Part shown: positions 9,863 through 18,786 of the stretch, in pieces
Position numbering within the stretch: the first letter of the stretch is position 1
Layout of the letters: the number at the start of each line of letters is the position of its first letter
Notes under the pieces: generated by a model
Told to the model about the DNA's origin: nothing
The model's database searches: none
The model's input: only the letters and a program-made list of their open reading frames with translations
Assembly (NCBI GenBank): GCA_050950645.1
Contig: JBMNHZ010000009.1
Coordinates: forward strand, 186,001-250,000
Direction of reading: 5' to 3'
DNA: 64,000 nt
From: BRH-c25 sp012519325
GTDB lineage: Bacteria; Bacillota; Clostridia; Lutisporales; Lutisporaceae
Translations under genes and position numbers: made by a program

Positions 9863-10705
9863 ATGAATAATGCGGCAATAATTATTTTTAGAAGAAGCAC
9901 TCTTCCGAAAATATTGAAGTTTTTTGCCGTACCCCTTGTAAATCAAATCATTGATTTAAATAATGAGGGGAACAGCGTGAGGGTATATGCCATAGAATAT
10001 CCTGTCATAGAATATTCCCCAGTCAACAGAAGGGCGGAGAAGTTCCTTTACAGATTGTGCATGGAGAATAAAATCAGCTTCTTCATAGTAAGGAATATTA
10101 AGTATTATTCCGGAAGCAGCCTTGAACATTTGGAGAGCAGGATAAAAAGGGGCGATACTGATGAAATTAAAGCAGTTAAAGATATGGCTGCACTTATCAA
10201 GCTGTCCCTTGAGAAAAACTCCAATCTTCTGAATAAGAAGATGTGCTTTATCGGAGAGTCATATGGTTACAGATATATAAATACAATGCTGGAGGAAGCG
10301 GCAGGAGTTTTTATCTATGAGCATAGCAAAATGAGCGATAGCTTCAAACGGGCAATTTTTGAAAAACTTATGTCGGAGAGAGGAATATCGGCGGTATTTA
10401 CTAAAGATCTTGACAGAGCAATTTCCCAATGTGACATTATTGCAGCTGATGGCAGTATAGGGTTGGAAGCGTATAAATCCAGGCTGGATGGTAAAATTCT
10501 GATTGGCAATAATACTGTTTCGGGGGATTTTGAAAAAATAGAAAAGGTGCTGCTGTGGTATGAGAGTATGGAAGAATTGGCTGAAGACAACGGTATTATC
10601 CGTTTTAACGATGAACTGCTTGGGATATTAAGGCATTTTTATAAAGAAAGGAGTGTTATAGACTTTATAAGGAGGTTTCCTTATATTCTGTTACCCCGCA
10701 GTTAG
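9863..10705 (+). CDS. Conserved protein of unknown function
   Basis: 280-residue soluble protein with ATG after GGAGGGG. I do not recognise a named domain. The layout is alpha/beta. An N-terminal strand-helix unit lies at NNAAIIIFRRSTLPKILKFF, and a second alpha/beta half begins at MCFIGESYGYRYINTMLEEA. It contains strand-turn segments such as GISAVFTKDLDRAISQCDII and a C-terminal DGKILIGNN. The architecture resembles a two-Rossmann-domain or quorum/shikimate-type fold, which is inference only. It stands alone between the HTH/dehydrogenase-like pair and the greA promoter. In the 135-base gap upstream there is an inverted CAACAAG / CTTGTTG pair (9772-9806). Confidence 0.65.
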   Translation: MNNAAIIIFRRSTLPKILKFFAVPLVNQIIDLNNEGNSVRVYAIEYPVIEYSPVNRRAEKFLYRLCMENKISFFIVRNIKYYSGSSLEHLESRIKRGDTDEIKAVKDMAALIKLSLEKNSNLLNKKMCFIGESYGYRYINTMLEEAAGVFIYEHSKMSDSFKRAIFEKLMSERGISAVFTKDLDRAISQCDIIAADGSIGLEAYKSRLDGKILIGNNTVSGDFEKIEKVLLWYESMEELAEDNGIIRFNDELLGILRHFYKERSVIDFIRRFPYILLPRS

Positions 10706-10789
10706 AAGCGGAACTTTGCGGCTTCCTGCTTAACAGAGGTGACACTTAATGTTGCAATTTATGCTTATTCTAGTGCCTTTTACTAATAC

Positions 10790-10818
10790 TTGACATAAGT
10801 AAAGTACTACATTATAAT
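10790..10818 (+). promoter_or_regulatory. Sigma-A promoter for greA-lysS
   Basis: Perfect TTGACA (10790-10795) and TATAAT (10813-10818) boxes separated by 17 bases. Transcription should start near 10825 and give a leader of about 190 bases. The leader holds a distant inverted pair ATGCTGTG / CACAGCAT and a small stem CTGGCT / AGCCAG close to the greA ribosome-binding site. The rest of the 311-base gap (10706-11016) shows nothing else I can name. Confidence 0.85.
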
Positions 10819-11016
10819 AGACAAATAAAGAAAAAGAATGCTGTGTAAAAGGTGTTTCTGATAGTCTATAATATGGAAATACATGCACAGCATAAAAATA
10901 TTATTTACGTACATATTATCATAAATAAAAATATTATAAGGTTTCATTGTACTGGCTGGAAACAAGCCAGATTTTATGTATATAAGTTATTTTTATGAAA
11001 CGGGAGGCAGGAGACA

Positions 11017-11490
11017 GTGGGTAAACAAAATATACTAACAATAGAAGGTCTGGCTAAGCTTGAGGATGAATTAAATTTTTTAAAAAGTAAGAAAAGGGCT
11101 GAGATAGCTCAAAGAATAAAGCAAGCACTAGCTTTTGGCGACATAGCTGAAAACTCGGAATATGATGAAGCTAAGAATGAACAGGCATTTATTGAGGGAA
11201 GAATAGTACAGATAGAAAACATTCTTAAAACTGCCAAAGTAATAGATGATGAGGACATTCAGACTGATATTGTAAGTGTAGGCTGTAGAGTTACCCTGAG
11301 AGATGTGGAACTGGGAGATGAGGTTGAATACTTAATTGGAGGTTCAGCTGAAGCAGACCCTATCAATCTCAAGATCTCAAATGAATCTCCGGTAGGCAAG
11401 GCTTTAATAGGAAAGACCATCGGCAGTATTGTAGATATAGTTGTACCTGACGGTTTAATAAAATATGAAATACTAAACATAAAAAAATAG
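11017..11490 (+). CDS. greA: Transcription elongation factor GreA
   Basis: 157-residue GreA, which rescues backtracked RNA polymerase by stimulating transcript cleavage. The N-terminal antiparallel coiled coil (residues about 1-75) carries the acidic loop around [22 protein letters not shown]. The C-terminal FKBP-like domain includes [11 protein letters not shown] and [14 protein letters not shown]. The start is GTG after GGAGGCAGGAG. It is the first gene of a two-gene operon with lysS, 12 bases apart. Confidence 0.96.
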   Translation: MGKQNILTIEGLAKLEDELNFLKSKKRAEIAQRIKQALAFGDIAENSEYDEAKNEQAFIEGRIVQIENILKTAKVIDDEDIQTDIVSVGCRVTLRDVELGDEVEYLIGGSAEADPINLKISNESPVGKALIGKTIGSIVDIVVPDGLIKYEILNIKK

Positions 11491-11502
11491 GGGGATTTTA
11501 AC

Positions 11503-12999
11503 ATGACTAATGATGAATTGAACTTGAATGAGATATTGAGGATTAGAAGAGAAAAGCTTGAACAGCTGAAGAAAATGGGGCGCAATCCATTTGAAATATT
11601 GAAGTATGACCAGACACATCATTCCAAAGATATTAAAGATAATTTCGAAGATATGGAAGGAAAGGATGTTTCCATAGCCGGTAGGATAATGTCTTTCAGG
11701 GATATGGGGAAAGCATCGTTTTGTGATATACAGGACAGATACGGAAGAATTCAGTCATACATAAAGCAGGATGAACTGGGCGAAGATGAGTATAAGCTTT
11801 TCAAGACCTATGATATAGGTGATATTGTCGGAATTAAAGGTTTTGTATTCAAGACAAGAAGAGGCGAAATATCAGTGCATGCAAAGCAGGTAACCTTGCT
11901 GTGCAAGTCTCTGCAGCCATTACCGGAGAAATGGCATGGACTTAGGGATACTGAAATCAGGTACAGGCAGAGATATGTGGATCTTATTGTGAATGAGAAT
12001 GTAAGAGAGACTTTTTATAAGAGAACTAAAATAATAAAGGCTATAAGGGAATTTTTAGATGAAAGAGATTTTATTGAAGTTGAGACTCCGATATTGGCTA
12101 CGATTGCGAGCGGAGCTGCAGCAAGACCCTTTATTACCCACAGCAACGCATTGGATATAGATTTGTATCTCAGGATTGCCACTGAGCTTTATTTAAAGAG
12201 GCTGATAGTAGGCGGCTTTGAGAGAGTTTACGAAATGGGCAAGGACTTCAGAAATGAGGGCATAGACGTAAGACACAATCCGGAGTTTACGATGATTGAG
12301 CTATACCAGGCCTATGCGGACTACAACGATATGATGGAGATTACTGAGAACCTGATAGCGTATTGTGCGGAAAAGGTTCTGGGAACAACAAAGATTAACT
12401 ATCAGGGAACAGAGTTGGATTTAACACCTCCCTGGAACAGAATGACAATGGTGGAAGCCGTTAAGAAGTATTCAGGTGTTGATTTCAATGAAATAAAGTC
12501 TGATGAAGAGGCAAGAGAGATAGCAAAGAAGCTTAAGGTGGTGGATGAGCTTAAAAAGAAGCTTAAGGACTGCACTAAGGGAGATATATTGAATGCGGCT
12601 TTTGAGGTATATGTTGAAGAGCATCTCATACAGCCTACCTTCATATTGGACTATCCGGTTGAGATATCACCCCTTACAAAGAAGAAGATTGACGATCCTA
12701 CAATGACAGAGAGATTTGAGGCATTCATATTTGCCAGAGAAATTGCAAATGCTTATTCCGAGCTTAATGACCCTATTGATCAGAAGGAAAGATTTGAGCA
12801 GCAGGCGAAGGACAAGGAACTTGGAGACGAAGAAGCATATGAAACAGATGATGACTTTGTAAACTCCCTTGAGATAGGGATGCCTCCTACCGGAGGACTT
12901 GGAATAGGGATAGACAGGGTAATAATGTTCCTTACAAATTCCTACTCAATAAGAGATGTAATACTGTTCCCGACAATGAAGCCGATAGTAAAAGAATAA
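11503..12999 (+). CDS. lysS: Lysyl-tRNA synthetase, class II
   Basis: 498-residue class II enzyme charging tRNA-Lys in the cytosol. Residues about 55-155 form the OB-fold anticodon-binding domain. Motif 1 region FIEVETPIL, motif 2 [21 protein letters not shown] and motif 3 [15 protein letters not shown] are all intact. Full family length. It is co-transcribed with greA and followed directly by a terminator. Confidence 0.97.
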   Translation: MTNDELNLNEILRIRREKLEQLKKMGRNPFEILKYDQTHHSKDIKDNFEDMEGKDVSIAGRIMSFRDMGKASFCDIQDRYGRIQSYIKQDELGEDEYKLFKTYDIGDIVGIKGFVFKTRRGEISVHAKQVTLLCKSLQPLPEKWHGLRDTEIRYRQRYVDLIVNENVRETFYKRTKIIKAIREFLDERDFIEVETPILATIASGAAARPFITHSNALDIDLYLRIATELYLKRLIVGGFERVYEMGKDFRNEGIDVRHNPEFTMIELYQAYADYNDMMEITENLIAYCAEKVLGTTKINYQGTELDLTPPWNRMTMVEAVKKYSGVDFNEIKSDEEAREIAKKLKVVDELKKKLKDCTKGDILNAAFEVYVEEHLIQPTFILDYPVEISPLTKKKIDDPTMTERFEAFIFAREIANAYSELNDPIDQKERFEQQAKDKELGDEEAYETDDDFVNSLEIGMPPTGGLGIGIDRVIMFLTNSYSIRDVILFPTMKPIVKE

Positions 13000-13005
13000 T
13001 GTAAA

Positions 13006-13040
13006 CCCGCCTATGGAAAGCTATAGGCGGGCTTATTTTC
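13006..13040 (+). terminator. Terminator of greA-lysS
   Basis: Stem CCCGCCTAT / ATAGGCGGG with an 8-base loop, followed by CTTATTTTC. It begins 6 bases after the lysS stop. Confidence 0.85.
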
Positions 13041-13049
13041 TATTATACC

Positions 13050-13210
13050 GATAAGGCACTTATTACCGACTCAGTTGCTGCTTCAGTGGGTGCGGTGCTC
13101 GCACTTCAAACACGACAACATACGTAGAATCTGCAGCAGGTGTCATGGAGGGAGGAAGGACAGGTTTAACTGCGCTTGTAACCGCAGTGAGGTTCTTCAC
13201 AATGGCTGGG
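13050..13210 (+). pseudogene. Remnant of an AzgA/NCS2-type purine permease gene
   Basis: In frame from 13050 the sequence reads DKALITDSVAASVGAVL. From 13103, one frame over, it continues TSNTTTYVESAAGVMEGG and RTGLTALVTA. Joined with one missing base near 13101 this is the conserved transmembrane core of guanine/hypoxanthine permeases of the AzgA family (SVGAVLGTS, TTTYVESAAGV, GGRTGLTA). About 54 residues of an expected 430 or more are left, with no start and no RBS. It is dead DNA left between lysS and the next terminator-like hairpin. Confidence 0.75.
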
Positions 13211-13232
13211 TAAAAGCTCTGAAGTTTTCCGG

Positions 13233-13275
13233 ATCCGGTTGGAGAATTTGCTTCTCCGGCCGGATTTGTTTATTT
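13233..13275 (+). terminator. Strong hairpin after the permease remnant
   Basis: 14-bp stem ATCCGGTTGGAGAA / TTCTCCGGCCGGAT (with G-T pairs) around a TTTGC loop, then TTGTTTATTTTAT. It was probably the terminator of the lost permease gene. Confidence 0.7.
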
Positions 13276-13328
13276 TATGCCTTAATTTCTCCCTTGGAAA
13301 AGTATTCCACAAGCCATGGGGAGTGTGA

Positions 13329-13334
13329 TATAAT
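13329..13334 (+). promoter_or_regulatory. Possible promoter -10 box before the methyltransferase gene
   Basis: TATAAT at 13329-13334. The best -35 match is TTCCAC at 13305-13310 with an 18-base spacer, four of six consensus bases. It would start a transcript about 50 bases before the methyltransferase gene. Confidence 0.4.
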
Positions 13335-13397
13335 AAAAAACACCCGGAATAAACCAGGGAAATTTTCAGGTGCTGTGTGATAAACAATGAGAGAGAG

Positions 13398-14162
13398 ATG
13401 ATTATGGGAGAAGTAGAAGAAAAGCTTGTAAAATCATTGACCGGTGAAACAACGGAGCTGATTCCCTATTTGCCGTACTTACTTCAGGATCTGTGGGAGC
13501 TTGGATCAGACCCGGGAGAAATTATTGGGCTTATAAAAAAGAATGTGCGGAAGGTGAAGGATCTCAGAATACTTGATTTGGCTTGCGGCAAGGGAGCAGT
13601 ATGTGTGAAACTGGCAAAAGAATTGGGATGCCGTGTGTATGGTATTGACATTATTCCGGAATTTATCAGTTATGCGGAGCAGAAAGCTTTCGATTTCGGA
13701 GTATCGGATTTATGCAGCTTCAGAGTCGAGGATATAAATATATCTGCTGCCAGGGAACGGGGATATGATATTGTTATTCTGGGAGCAGTGGGAGAAGTGC
13801 TGGGGAGCCCGGAGGAAACAATCCAAAAGCTTAAGAATACAATTAAACCCGGTGGCTTTATTATAATTGATGATGCCTATAGCAGAGAGGGTGTACTCAG
13901 TAATTACCTATCCCGCGAACAATGGCTCAAGTTATTTGAAAATGAAGGAATTCAGTTGATTGAAGAAAAGCCGGTAAAAGAAGATGAATTGTCTGATATA
14001 AATGATAAAAACAATAAATTCATAATTAATCGTGCAAATGAATTGAAAAATAAATACCCGGACAAGGCTGTAATGTTCGACGGCTATGTCAACAGCCAGT
14101 TGGCTGAGTGTCATGAGCTGGAAAATGAAATTATTGGCGTTGTGTGGCTGTTGAGGAAATGA
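13398..14162 (+). CDS. Class I SAM-dependent methyltransferase
   Basis: 254-residue cytosolic methyltransferase. The SAM-binding loop ILDLACGKGAVCVKLAKEL is near residues 60-78 from this start, followed by the acidic end of strand 2 (VYGIDIIPEFI) and a motif-IV region YDIVILGAVGEVLGSPEE. The fold is the standard Rossmann type with a C-terminal helical extension. The substrate cannot be read from sequence. The start is uncertain: GTG 13377, ATG 13398 and ATG 13404 are in frame and none has a perfect ribosome-binding site. I prefer 13398 or 13404 after GAGAGAG. A cupin gene follows after 34 bases. Confidence 0.8.
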   Translation: MIMGEVEEKLVKSLTGETTELIPYLPYLLQDLWELGSDPGEIIGLIKKNVRKVKDLRILDLACGKGAVCVKLAKELGCRVYGIDIIPEFISYAEQKAFDFGVSDLCSFRVEDINISAARERGYDIVILGAVGEVLGSPEETIQKLKNTIKPGGFIIIDDAYSREGVLSNYLSREQWLKLFENEGIQLIEEKPVKEDELSDINDKNNKFIINRANELKNKYPDKAVMFDGYVNSQLAECHELENEIIGVVWLLRK

Positions 14163-14196
14163 TATTAGTAAAATAAAAATGCAGGAGGAAGAACCT

Positions 14197-14529
14197 ATGT
14201 CAAAGATTTTTTCAGACCCAATTATTAATCTGGGAGAAGCGGATATACCCTTTGAAGGAGCAAAGGCATATCTGTCACAAGGAGATAATCATCAGATTCT
14301 TTTCATGGAGTTTGATAAGGACGTTGATTTACCGGAGCACTCTCACGGCAGTCAGTGGGCAGTTGTTCTGGAAGGCAGGATCGATATGACAATAGGCGGT
14401 ATCAGGAAGGTATATGAAAAGGGGGACAGATACTTTATTCCCAGTGGAGTAAGTCATTACGGAAAGATTTATGCAGGATATGCGGATATTACATTTTTTG
14501 AAGATGGCGACAGATATAAGAGGAAGTGA
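14197..14529 (+). CDS. Small cupin-domain protein
   Basis: 110-residue single-domain cupin. The metal-binding motif LPEHSHGSQWAVVLEGRI (residues about 44-61) has the two His and the Glu-like position. The second cupin block YFIPSGVSHYG carries the final His. Such proteins bind small molecules or metals and may act as isomerase, oxygenase or sensor; function here is unknown. ATG 14197 follows AGGAGGAA with ideal spacing, so an upstream in-frame ATG at 14179 is not used. Confidence 0.8.
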   Translation: MSKIFSDPIINLGEADIPFEGAKAYLSQGDNHQILFMEFDKDVDLPEHSHGSQWAVVLEGRIDMTIGGIRKVYEKGDRYFIPSGVSHYGKIYAGYADITFFEDGDRYKRK

Positions 14530-14556
14530 GTGCTTAATGAAAGAGAGGATTAAATT

Positions 14557-15027
14557 ATGCGGTTGGTTGAAAATATTCCATTAGATACAATGGTAATTGC
14601 AAAGCTTATTGAGGATAAAAATGATTTGTTTTTAGTTTGGCCGAAAGCTGAGTTTCCTTTTAATCATTTGCAATGGCAAGAAGTTCTGGATCCTCAGAAA
14701 GGAAACATTCCTTTCTTAGTATATGAGGGTAATGAATTAATTGGGCACGCTGCTATTAGAAAAATGTCTAATGAGGATGCCTATTCTTTAGAGTACTTAT
14801 ACATAGTACCAGGCATGCGTTCCAAAGGGACTGGGGAGAGAATGATAAAACTCCTTGAACAGTATGCTGAGGAAAAGCTCAATGCAAAGGAACTGTATTT
14901 AGTTGTAAGGACATATAACCCAAGAGCTATCAGATGTTATACAAAATGCGGATTTAAGGAATACAGCCGCGAGGATACCTTGATTAAAATGTCGAAGGTG
15001 TTAAGAGACGGGGGAGATGAAAAATAA
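14557..15027 (+). CDS. GNAT family N-acetyltransferase
   Basis: 156-residue GNAT protein using acetyl-CoA. The pyrophosphate-binding motif A is EYLYIVPGMRSKGTGERMIKLL (residues about 79-100), with RSKGTG as the R/Q-x-x-G-x-G/A loop. The C-terminal YNPRAIRCYTKCGFKEYSR is the typical motif B. The acceptor is unknown; ribosomal-protein or small-molecule acetylation are both possible. ATG start follows AAAGAGAGG. Confidence 0.85.
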   Translation: MRLVENIPLDTMVIAKLIEDKNDLFLVWPKAEFPFNHLQWQEVLDPQKGNIPFLVYEGNELIGHAAIRKMSNEDAYSLEYLYIVPGMRSKGTGERMIKLLEQYAEEKLNAKELYLVVRTYNPRAIRCYTKCGFKEYSREDTLIKMSKVLRDGGDEK

Positions 15028-15111
15028 AAAAGAAACCCAAAATGGATTATCGATGGTTTGATATTAAATATGGGATTACATTATGAAATTGACAATGAGG
15101 GAGGTTCCGGT

Positions 15112-15477
15112 TTGAGATTTAAATATTATCTTAATATATTAAAAAACCGGTATGTGATTTGTCAGGTGAAACACATCAGGCTGCCTAATTTTGAAGCATC
15201 GCCTGTTGTAAGAAAAAGTCTGGTATTTTCAGGAAGAGTGCAGAAGGTAGGCTTTAGGCTGGAAATATATGAACTAGCGAAACGGCTGAATCTAACCGGT
15301 TGGGTTAAAAATAAAAATGATGATAGTGTTGAGGCCGAAATACAGGGGGAAAATAATAAAATTATTTTCCTGATTAAGTATATGCAATCATTAAAAAGAG
15401 CATCTGTCAAAGATGTGACAATAAGTGAAATGCCGACTGCAGATGATGAGACGGATTTTATCCTGATAAAAGAATAG
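15112..15477 (+). CDS. Acylphosphatase-domain protein
   Basis: The C-terminal 90 residues are an acylphosphatase, which hydrolyses acyl phosphates. The active-site loop SGRVQKVGFR carries the catalytic Arg, and the Asn of LTGWVKNKNDDSVEAEIQG is in place. The N-terminal 30 residues are an unusual basic extension. I chose TTG 15112, preceded by AGGGAGGT at 15097-15104. An in-frame TTG at 15058 lacks a ribosome-binding site. With this start the protein is 121 residues, longer than the typical 90. Confidence 0.75.
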   Translation: MRFKYYLNILKNRYVICQVKHIRLPNFEASPVVRKSLVFSGRVQKVGFRLEIYELAKRLNLTGWVKNKNDDSVEAEIQGENNKIIFLIKYMQSLKRASVKDVTISEMPTADDETDFILIKE

Positions 15478-15528
15478 GGATGTAATGAGCACATATCTAA
15501 AGCAAATATAAAGAAAGAGGGGCGTTTC

Positions 15529-16155
15529 ATGAGGCCGGTTAAAAATATTTATTGTGTTGGCCGTAATTATGTTTTACATGCGAAAGAATTAAAAAACCAG
15601 GTTCCTGAGTCTCCGATTCTGTTTACAAAGCCTACTCACGCACTTGTAAAGGCGGAAGGGCAGGCAATAATACTGCCCGGAGACAGCGGTTCCGTTCATT
15701 ATGAAACGGAATTGGTTATAAGAATAGGCAGATCGTATAAAAAAGGCAAGAAGGCAGATGAGCTTATTGATGGAATAGCTGTCGGTATTGATTTTACCTT
15801 GAGAGATGTCCAGAATGAGCTGAAGCAGAAAGGCTATCCGTGGCTTTCGGCCAAGGGCTTCTTAAACTCTGCGGTCCTGAGCAGATTTGTTGATTTTCCT
15901 GGAATAGAGGAATGCAAAAAAATAAGCTTCGCCCTTATTAAGAATGGAGAGCAAGTTCAAGCCGGCAATATTAAAGATATGATTTTTGATTTTCAAACCA
16001 TAATAGACTTTACTGCAAATAGGTTTGGCCTTGGAAGGAATGACATAATTTATACCGGTACTCCTCAGGGTGTGGGGCCGATTTCTGACGGAGACAATTT
16101 GTCTTTAGTGTTGGGTAAGGAAGTAATAGGCAGATGTAAAATCAAACTATCATAA
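15529..16155 (+). CDS. Fumarylacetoacetate hydrolase family protein
   Basis: 208-residue FAH-superfamily enzyme acting on C-C bonds of beta-dicarbonyl or acylpyruvate substrates, possibly an oxaloacetate decarboxylase or tautomerase. Visible features are NYVLHAKEL near the N-terminus, the metal ligands in HYETELVIRIGRSYK and GIDFTLRDVQNELKQKG, and the C-terminal GRNDIIYTGTPQGVGPI. Length fits the short FAHD1-like type. ATG follows GAGGGG. Confidence 0.88.
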   Translation: MRPVKNIYCVGRNYVLHAKELKNQVPESPILFTKPTHALVKAEGQAIILPGDSGSVHYETELVIRIGRSYKKGKKADELIDGIAVGIDFTLRDVQNELKQKGYPWLSAKGFLNSAVLSRFVDFPGIEECKKISFALIKNGEQVQAGNIKDMIFDFQTIIDFTANRFGLGRNDIIYTGTPQGVGPISDGDNLSLVLGKEVIGRCKIKLS

Positions 16156-16238
16156 TTTATGCTTTGGAATAGACATCCGGCATATTCTGCATAGTTATAC
16201 TTTTTGAGAGGATTTTGTATAAAAGGGGCGGGAAGGAA

Positions 16239-16847
16239 ATGCTTAGCGTTGAAAGATTGTTGAAGGTTAAAAAGGAAGATATGCCTGAGCTTTCAAAAAC
16301 TCTGGAGGCAGAAGACATTAAACAGCTTGTGGAATGGCTGGCCGAAAAAGACGATAGACTGAGGTATAACTCGCTGCTTTTACTGGAATACCATTCGGAT
16401 AAATATGACGATGTGTACCCTTTCTGGGATGCATTCTGTAATAAATTAAAAAGCTTCAACTCATACCATAGAAGTATAGGGTTAATGCTTATTGCCGTTA
16501 ATGTGAAATGGGATAAGGAAAACAGGATAGATGGGGCAATAGATGATTACCTGGAGATTCTAAATGATGAAAAGCCGATTACAGTACGTCAGTGTATTCA
16601 GGCATTAAGTAAAATTATTCCCTATAAAATCCATTTACATGATAAAATTGCTGATAAGCTTATGTCCATAAATATTATGGATGTTAAACCGACTATGAGA
16701 AAGCTTATACTGCTTGATATTATTAATATTCTTGTTTTTATACGAAAACAGCGGGCTTCGGAGGAAATTGACAGTTATATCTCAAAAGCGCTTACAGGTG
16801 AATTGCTGGACAAGAAATCAAAAAAGCAGATAGAATCGATGCTGTAG
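16239..16847 (+). CDS. Helical protein of unknown function, HEAT-like
   Basis: 202 residues, almost entirely amphipathic helices in pairs. Examples are DIKQLVEWLAEKDDRLRYNSLLLLEYHS and RQCIQALSKIIPYKIHLHDKIADKL, which resemble HEAT/ARM-type solenoid repeats. There are no catalytic motifs, membrane segments or signal peptide. ATG 16239 is preceded by AAGGGG at 10 bases. A TTG 24 bases upstream is in frame. It may be a protein-interaction scaffold. It lies 20 bases before the next unknown gene. Confidence 0.65.
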   Translation: MLSVERLLKVKKEDMPELSKTLEAEDIKQLVEWLAEKDDRLRYNSLLLLEYHSDKYDDVYPFWDAFCNKLKSFNSYHRSIGLMLIAVNVKWDKENRIDGAIDDYLEILNDEKPITVRQCIQALSKIIPYKIHLHDKIADKLMSINIMDVKPTMRKLILLDIINILVFIRKQRASEEIDSYISKALTGELLDKKSKKQIESML

Positions 16848-16867
16848 ATTATTGGAGTGAGATTTAA

Positions 16868-17356
16868 ATGAAGCATGGGAAAAAGGCCTTTATAATTGCT
16901 GCGATATGCTTAACTGTATTTATTCTTATGAGATATGTGTTTTCTCCGTATATTGATGCTTACAGGGTAAACCGGAATCTGGACATTTCAGGCGTAAAAT
17001 TGTTAATGTCACCTTCAGAGGTTGAAAAAATCCTTGGTGAAGGCAGTCCCGTAGGCGGATTTGGGGCACACTTCTATGAATATGACAATTCTGCTGTTAT
17101 GATAGCTTACCCTGTGGATGGAATGCTGGAAGACAAAGCCGGACAGATTGCCGTATCTGATCCCAAATACAGCATCTGCGGTGTTAAGCCAGGGGACTCT
17201 ACAGACAAGGCAAAGAAGATTCTTGAGAAGCTTGGCTTTGTTCAGGATCAGACAGATAGAAGCTCCTTCAAAAGGGGCAGTGCCAGAATTGATATTTTTA
17301 GTGGAACAGTCAGAATTGATATTGAGGATTGGACTATAAAAGGCCGGGTGTATTAA
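16868..17356 (+). CDS. Membrane-anchored hypothetical protein
   Basis: 162 residues. Residues about 7-25 (AFIIAAICLTVFILMRYVF) form an uncleaved N-terminal membrane anchor with a basic cytoplasmic start. The extracellular part has two similar units: GVKLLMSPSEVEKILGEGSP near residue 41 and GVKPGDSTDKAKKILEKLGF near residue 105. These resemble the BLIP/SmpA-type 'I.lGmt..eV...lG' repeat. ATG follows GGAGTGAG. It is probably co-transcribed with the helical protein upstream. Confidence 0.65.
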   Translation: MKHGKKAFIIAAICLTVFILMRYVFSPYIDAYRVNRNLDISGVKLLMSPSEVEKILGEGSPVGGFGAHFYEYDNSAVMIAYPVDGMLEDKAGQIAVSDPKYSICGVKPGDSTDKAKKILEKLGFVQDQTDRSSFKRGSARIDIFSGTVRIDIEDWTIKGRVY

Positions 17357-17518
17357 TTTTATATTGTTTTATTGGTGTTGTCGTGCTATATTGGTAATGA
17401 AGAAAAACTGGAAGAAACGGGAGGCCGTAAAAGTGAAATCAATTCTTATAAGAGTTAAATCCACAAAGAATATATTACAGCCTGGGACTGGAATTTAATA
17501 ATATTTATTTGTATTACA

Positions 17519-17580
17519 GTCACGGGCGAATGCATCCGTGACATAATATAATTAAGATCATGGAATGCCATGGTCTTTTT
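17519..17580 (+). terminator. Two hairpins ahead of the EamA transporter gene
   Basis: First an inverted repeat GTCACGG / CCGTGAC (17519-17525, 17536-17542). Then a stem GATCATGG / CCATGGTC (17556-17563, 17568-17575) followed by TTTTT. The second has terminator form and sits only 18 bases before the transporter start. It may end the upstream transcript or act as an attenuator for the transporter. The rest of 17357-17518 shows nothing recognisable. Confidence 0.65.
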
Positions 17581-17598
17581 GTTTGGGAGGAGATTGCT

Positions 17599-18483
17599 TT
17601 GACTAATCAGACAAGAGCAGACTTAATGCTGCTTGTGGTTACAATTTTCTGGGGAGCATCGTATATGCTTACAAAGCTTGCTCTTGATGTACTTGAGCCT
17701 TTTAATCTGGCAGCACTGAGATTTTTGATTGCTTTTGCCGTATCCGCCCTTGTATTCCGGAAGAATATTATGAAGTCAGATATAAAAACAATTAAGTATT
17801 CTTTGATTTTGGCGGTAATACTGGTCGGAATGTTCATATCAATGGCTTTCGGTTTGAAATATACCACTGCTTCCAATGCAGGCTTCCTGATAAGCCTTGC
17901 TGTAATCATTATACCGATACTTTCATATGCATTTTTGAAGCAGAAGATTGAGAAGGGAGTATTGATAGGAGTATGCATTGCTCCCGTTGGCATAGCTTTG
18001 TTGACATTAAACACCCAGCTGAGAGTTAGCGGCGGGGATCTGCTCTGCATATTGTGCGCATTTCTTTCTGCCGTACATGTCGTGGCTATGGGGGTTTTCA
18101 CAAGAAAAGTCGACTCCATTGCCCTGGGCATTCTGCAGCTCGGTTTCGCAGGTGTATTCAGCATATTATTCTCTTTATTTACAGAGACAGTGAAGCTTCC
18201 CAATACAACAGTTTCCTGGGGTGCTATATTAGCTCTCAGCATACTTTGCACCGCATTCGGTTATATTGTGCAGGCTACGGCGCAAAAGTATACCAGCGCT
18301 TCTCATACAGGGCTAATACTATCACTGGAACCGGTTTTTTCGGCAATATTAGGCTTTGCGTTCCTCGGAGAAGTTCTGCCATTGAGAGGGTATATTGGTG
18401 CTGCAATCCTTCTGCTCAGCGTCTTGATTGCAGAGACAGGCTTTAAGAAAAAGGATGCAAAGGAAACGGAAATTAATATATGA
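17599..18483 (+). CDS. EamA/DMT family transporter
   Basis: 294-residue membrane protein with ten predicted helices in two EamA repeats. The first half begins ADLMLLVVTIFWGASYMLTKLAL. The second half ends with HTGLILSLEPVFSAILGFAFLGE, the hallmark of the drug/metabolite transporter superfamily. The substrate is unknown (metabolite or amino-acid exporters are common). TTG 17599 follows GGGAGGAG at 17585-17592. An in-frame ATG at 17560 lies inside the preceding hairpin and is not credible as a start. Confidence 0.9.
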   Translation: MTNQTRADLMLLVVTIFWGASYMLTKLALDVLEPFNLAALRFLIAFAVSALVFRKNIMKSDIKTIKYSLILAVILVGMFISMAFGLKYTTASNAGFLISLAVIIIPILSYAFLKQKIEKGVLIGVCIAPVGIALLTLNTQLRVSGGDLLCILCAFLSAVHVVAMGVFTRKVDSIALGILQLGFAGVFSILFSLFTETVKLPNTTVSWGAILALSILCTAFGYIVQATAQKYTSASHTGLILSLEPVFSAILGFAFLGEVLPLRGYIGAAILLLSVLIAETGFKKKDAKETEINI

Positions 18484-18548
18484 CAGCAAAAGAAGTCAAG
18501 AAATACTTAGTTTGGATTTGTTATCCTTAATTCAGGAGATGTGATTAT

Positions 18549-18641
18549 GGAAAGCTGGGAATTGACCTTCCGCCATGCAAGATTATGGTGTTCCAGGGAC
18601 AGCCCTTCGAGGAGGAGAAATTTGAGGAAGCAATAGGAGAT
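18549..18641 (+). pseudogene. Possible fragment of a GyrI-like effector-binding domain
   Basis: From 18549 the frame reads GKLGIDLPPCKIMVFQGQPF and then EEEKFEEAIGDL. This looks like part of the effector-binding domain found at the end of some AraC/MerR regulators. There is no start codon with an RBS, and homology stops at the hairpin at 18642. It may be chance; I keep it as a weak call. Confidence 0.3.
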
Positions 18642-18669
18642 TTAAGGGAGCCGATAAAGGCTCCCTTAA
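18642..18669. repeat. Perfect 11-bp inverted repeat
   Basis: TTAAGGGAGCC / GGCTCCCTTAA around a GATAAA loop. No T run follows. It lies in the 303-base gap between the transporter and the Fe-S protein genes. Confidence 0.6.
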
Positions 18670-18723
18670 GCAATCTTAGCATGGCCTCCCTAAGGATATT
18701 GTTACAGCCATATTTTATATAGC

Positions 18724-18753
18724 TTGATATTATTACGTATTGTTATATATAAT
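18724..18753 (+). promoter_or_regulatory. Sigma-A promoter for the QueG-like gene
   Basis: TTGATA (18724-18729) and TATAAT (18748-18753) with an 18-base spacer. The gene starts 33 bases further on after GGGAGGGAG. Confidence 0.7.
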
Positions 18754-18786
18754 TAAAGGAAGAGCATATAGGGAGGGAGTGTATTC

